A stretch of 34,165 nucleotides of DNA from NCBI RefSeq assembly GCF_900155545.1, contig NZ_LT732525.1, forward strand, positions 1,021,330-1,055,494, given 5' to 3'. Below are positions 31,781 through 34,165 of the stretch, piece by piece (position 1 is the first letter of the stretch; each line of letters starts with the position of its first letter). This stretch comes from Clostridium sp. Marseille-P2415 (lineage in GTDB: Bacteria; Bacillota; Clostridia; Lachnospirales; Lachnospiraceae). Below the pieces are notes generated by a model. It was given only the letters and a program-made list of their open reading frames with translations. It had not been told where the DNA came from and searched no databases. The position numbers and the translations under genes were made by a program.

Positions 31781-33787
31781 TCAAATCTCCCATTTCTCCT
31801 TCATAAAAGCAAGCAGCTCCTTGTGGGTCAGATGGTTCTCCATATTCAAAACCAGCATGACCTGCCTGTCCTTACCGGAATTAAAAAATTCTCTCTGCCA
31901 CTGATAAAAGTGGGGGCCATCCCCCAGTACACGGAAAAAGCCCATGAGAGTTTCCGCCACCCAGGCGCTCTGCTTTACATCTGCCAGACATTCATTGCTA
32001 TAAAAATCATGCCACTTACCATGTTCCCTCTCCCGCATAAAAAGGTCCGCCTTTTTAAATTGTTCGAAGGCCAGTCCTGCATGATAAAATGCCCTTTTAT
32101 AATCCTCTTCAAAACCATATTTTAAGCTTTCGCATACCCGGACCGAAGCCTGACAGCAGCCGTGAAGAAGCCTTACCTGCAAAAGAAGCGAATCTTCAAA
32201 TAGAAGCCTGGCCCCTACTTTAAGCTTCCCTGCTGTTTCCTCACAACGGTTTAAATACGACCCGTAAGAAACAGCTGCCGGTTTACAAAGGCTCTCAAAC
32301 CAGCTCACCTGCTCCTTTAAGCTGTTACCGGAATAAGCCCATAAAAGTTCCTCTGCGCGGTGACTTCTGTCTTTCATAAACTGGGTCATAAGAATCCTGG
32401 GTACATGATTTACAAACTGCTCCCCCGCATGATCGTCTTCGTTTGGTCCGTACTTTATCGCATATCTGGAAAACTCCAGAAAACACTGCTTCACGAAAGC
32501 CAGTTGTTCATCTCCATAGTACTGCTTCACATATTGATCTGCCCAGCCGTCTTCCGCTGCCCCGTTTTTCCAGATTTGAGCCATTAAGGCCAGGTAAAAC
32601 ACATGGGGCTTTACATTGGAACAATTGATGATCCAATAATCATCTGCGCCATGATCCAACACCTTTTTAAGTTCCTTCTGAACAAAATCCGTAGAATTAG
32701 GAAGCATGGTTATATGATTGGCCGCCTGAAGATCATAAAAAGAGGCATGATAATATATCCCATGACGGCCTCCTGTTCCACGAACCGGAAGAGCCGGAAC
32801 CCTTGGATTATGATTTCCCTGGCGCCTTGAGACCATTTTTCCAAACCCATTGTCCGCCCAAATGTGGATAACATCTTCCGGAAGCTTTAAAAAGCCCTTC
32901 TGATACAATTCCATGGTTTCCCCATATAGATTGGTACAGCACAAAGCATCCGGCACCTGTTCCTTTACCATATCATATTGAAGAGTTATCAACCGGGTGA
33001 GAAGAGCCCCTCTTGCTTCATCCGTCTGATAACGCGGGTCATTTTCCCAGAATGGACAGTCTCCCTGGCCTCGAAAACCCAGATTCCAGACCACCTGAAA
33101 CTCTCTCTGAGCCAGTATCGCTTCCCGCCACAGCCCGCGAAACAGCTCTCCGTGTTCCTCATAGGAAGGTGTTAAGCCTGGATAGGCTCTGGCAAACATC
33201 TCCGCCCCAATTGGCTCTGCATGATGATGGGTAATGAAAAGTCCCATATCGGAAGCCATTTTCCTGTGCTTTACCGAATTTTTGTCTGTTCCCGGGATCA
33301 CCATGTTGCCGCCACACCTCAAAAGGGCCTCAAATACCATTCTCCATGGCTCCTCCATATCTCTGTTAACACTCCATTTGTCAATGAGCACTTCATCATT
33401 TACAAACCAGCCTCTTAGCTTAATGCGGAAAGGTCCGGATATCTGATCGTATCCTTCTTCCACCGGAATGATCTCCCTTTTCTTAAAGACCTGGTCATTC
33501 CAGAACCAGAAGTCATGGACACCTAAGAACCTCCGGCTGATTTCATAAATTCCGTATACAAAACCAAGTAAGGAACCGGCAGCCAGCATCAGATTTTCTC
33601 CCCGGCGGTATAACCGGTAGCACTCATCCGCAATATCAGCTTTCTCCAGCCGGATCGTAAGCCCCGGAATATTAGAAGCCGCTAAAACCTTTCCCATATC
33701 CCTTTTTAAATTTTGAAGAGCCAGCACTACCGCACTGTTAACTTCATCAGATTCTATCCGTGTATTCCCTGTCAATCCACATCCCAT
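31781..33787 (-). CDS. GH115-like alpha-glucuronidase
   Basis: A 668-residue protein that I read as GH115, whose members remove (methyl)glucuronic acid from internal xylan positions. Supporting segments are RGWFVNDEVLI (about 125), VFEALLRCGGNMVIPGT, FITHHHAEPIG, WNLGFRGQGDCPFWE, IWADNGFG and YYHASFYDLQAANH followed by DYWIINCSNVKPH. It is shorter than usual family members (often over 800 residues) and has no signal peptide. GTG 33814 lacks a ribosome binding site; ATG 33787 has GGAGGAATTATTT before it and is preferred. A promoter with TTGCAA (33873-33878), 17 bp and TAAATT (33850-33855) is possible. Family assignment is by motif recognition. Confidence 0.75.
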   Translation of the reverse strand: MGCGLTGNTRIESDEVNSAVVLALQNLKRDMGKVLAASNIPGLTIRLEKADIADECYRLYRRGENLMLAAGSLLGFVYGIYEISRRFLGVHDFWFWNDQVFKKREIIPVEEGYDQISGPFRIKLRGWFVNDEVLIDKWSVNRDMEEPWRMVFEALLRCGGNMVIPGTDKNSVKHRKMASDMGLFITHHHAEPIGAEMFARAYPGLTPSYEEHGELFRGLWREAILAQREFQVVWNLGFRGQGDCPFWENDPRYQTDEARGALLTRLITLQYDMVKEQVPDALCCTNLYGETMELYQKGFLKLPEDVIHIWADNGFGKMVSRRQGNHNPRVPALPVRGTGGRHGIYYHASFYDLQAANHITMLPNSTDFVQKELKKVLDHGADDYWIINCSNVKPHVFYLALMAQIWKNGAAEDGWADQYVKQYYGDEQLAFVKQCFLEFSRYAIKYGPNEDDHAGEQFVNHVPRILMTQFMKDRSHRAEELLWAYSGNSLKEQVSWFESLCKPAAVSYGSYLNRCEETAGKLKVGARLLFEDSLLLQVRLLHGCCQASVRVCESLKYGFEEDYKRAFYHAGLAFEQFKKADLFMREREHGKWHDFYSNECLADVKQSAWVAETLMGFFRVLGDGPHFYQWQREFFNSGKDRQVMLVLNMENHLTHKELLAFMKEKWEI

Positions 33788-33896
33788 AAATAATTCCTCC
33801 AGCTTTTCCTGCACAAAAAAGCCTGTACGATCCGCACAAACTCTCTTTTAATTTACCTCTTAATCCCATCTATTGCAATACCATCATTTGATTTTT

Positions 33897-33933
33897 AAAT
33901 AAAAAAAGCGCAAACCCATACATGGATTTACGC
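33897..33933 (-). terminator. Intrinsic terminator of the rRNA operon
   Basis: On the minus strand, GCGTAAATCCA (33923-33933) pairs with TGGGTTTGCGC (33908-33918), with two G-U pairs and a 4-nt loop, followed by seven T residues and ATTT. It lies about 105 nt beyond the 3' end of 23S rRNA. Confidence 0.85.
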
Positions 33934-34039
33934 ATTAAGATTCTTTGTTGTGCATGACAGACAATTGCACATACCCTCAAAACCACACATTGCTACATAT
34001 CTTCTTCATCCGTTCTTTTCCTCTTACCTAAACCAACTT

Positions 34040-34165
34040 GGTTAAGCCCTCGACCTATTAGTGACAGTCAGCTACACATGTTGCCATGCTTCCACCTCTG
34101 CCCTATCTACCTCGTCGTCTTCAAGGGGTCTTACTCTTGCGATGGGATATCTCATCTTGAGGGGG
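34040..34165 (-). rRNA. 23S ribosomal RNA, 3' end only
   Basis: The reverse complement reads CCTCAAGATGAGATATCCCA, then GTAAGACCCCTTGAAGACGACGAGGT in part, then CTAATAGGTCGAGGGCTTAACC, which are the conserved 3'-terminal sequences of bacterial 23S rRNA. The gene extends beyond the right edge. The 3' end is placed near 34040 by comparison with the known ...GGGCTTAACC terminus. The 100 nt beyond it hold no 5S rRNA or tRNA before the terminator. Confidence 0.95.

Noticed and set aside
33934-34039. 5S rRNA or tRNA between 23S and the terminator
   Set aside because: The roughly 105-nt spacer lacks conserved 5S segments and cloverleaf-like arms.
1-34165. CRISPR array, insertion sequence, prophage or defence genes
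   Set aside because: No regularly spaced repeats, transposase, integrase or phage-type gene was seen; the only tandem repeat is the two-copy unit at 7127-7230.

Overview
The window looks like a chromosomal segment of a spore-forming, mid-GC member of the Clostridia, most likely Lachnospiraceae of the Lacrimispora / Clostridium saccharolyticum type. This rests on SpoIIID, a SPOCS/LysM spore protein with a sigma-E-like promoter, strong purine-rich ribosome binding sites, frequent TTG/GTG starts and a xylan-uronate locus with an LplABC-type transporter. The assignment is inference; no species is claimed. Nearly all genes lie on the minus strand; the exceptions are the hemolysin III-family gene and the HD-GYP gene.

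Region 1 (1-7434) is housekeeping. It holds a truncated M20 amidohydrolase, an HD-domain phosphohydrolase and an AI-2E-family permease (all overlapping), an RluA pseudouridine synthase, a PAQR/hemolysin III protein, a GIY-YIG protein, a SPOCS-LysM spore protein and serine acetyltransferase (cysE). Two intergenic stretches here are structured: 4431-4745 (divergent promoters over a perfect palindrome, leader hairpins, an orphan plus-strand terminator) and 7113-7434 (two 52-bp tandem repeats in the cysE leader).

Region 2 (7435-15243) is a polyamine operon transcribed leftward: speA, speE, carboxynorspermidine dehydrogenase, nspC, aguA, aguB, followed by a PrcB-like membrane-anchored gene. It encodes arginine to agmatine to N-carbamoylputrescine to putrescine, then the carboxyspermidine route to spermidine. 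SpeE is also present but no SpeD is in the window. Upstream lies a strongly structured RNA of about 228 nt with its own promoter and an intrinsic terminator, ahead of speA. It is either an independent ncRNA (possibly raiA-class) or an attenuator-type leader. spoIIID lies just beyond it.

Region 3 (15591-33787) handles glucuronoxylan fragments. In transcription order: AraC regulator, GH3 xylosidase/glucosidase, a 1796-residue esterase-GH2 fusion, GH67 alpha-glucuronidase, two LplB/YtcP-type permeases and a solute-binding lipoprotein. No enzyme has a visible signal peptide, so the design appears to be import of aldouronates followed by cytoplasmic deacetylation and hydrolysis. A divergent HD-GYP phosphodiesterase and a GH115-like glucuronidase coupled to a low-molecular-weight tyrosine phosphatase lie beyond the regulator.

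The right edge holds the 3' end of a 23S rRNA gene on the minus strand, followed by an intrinsic terminator with no 5S gene between them.
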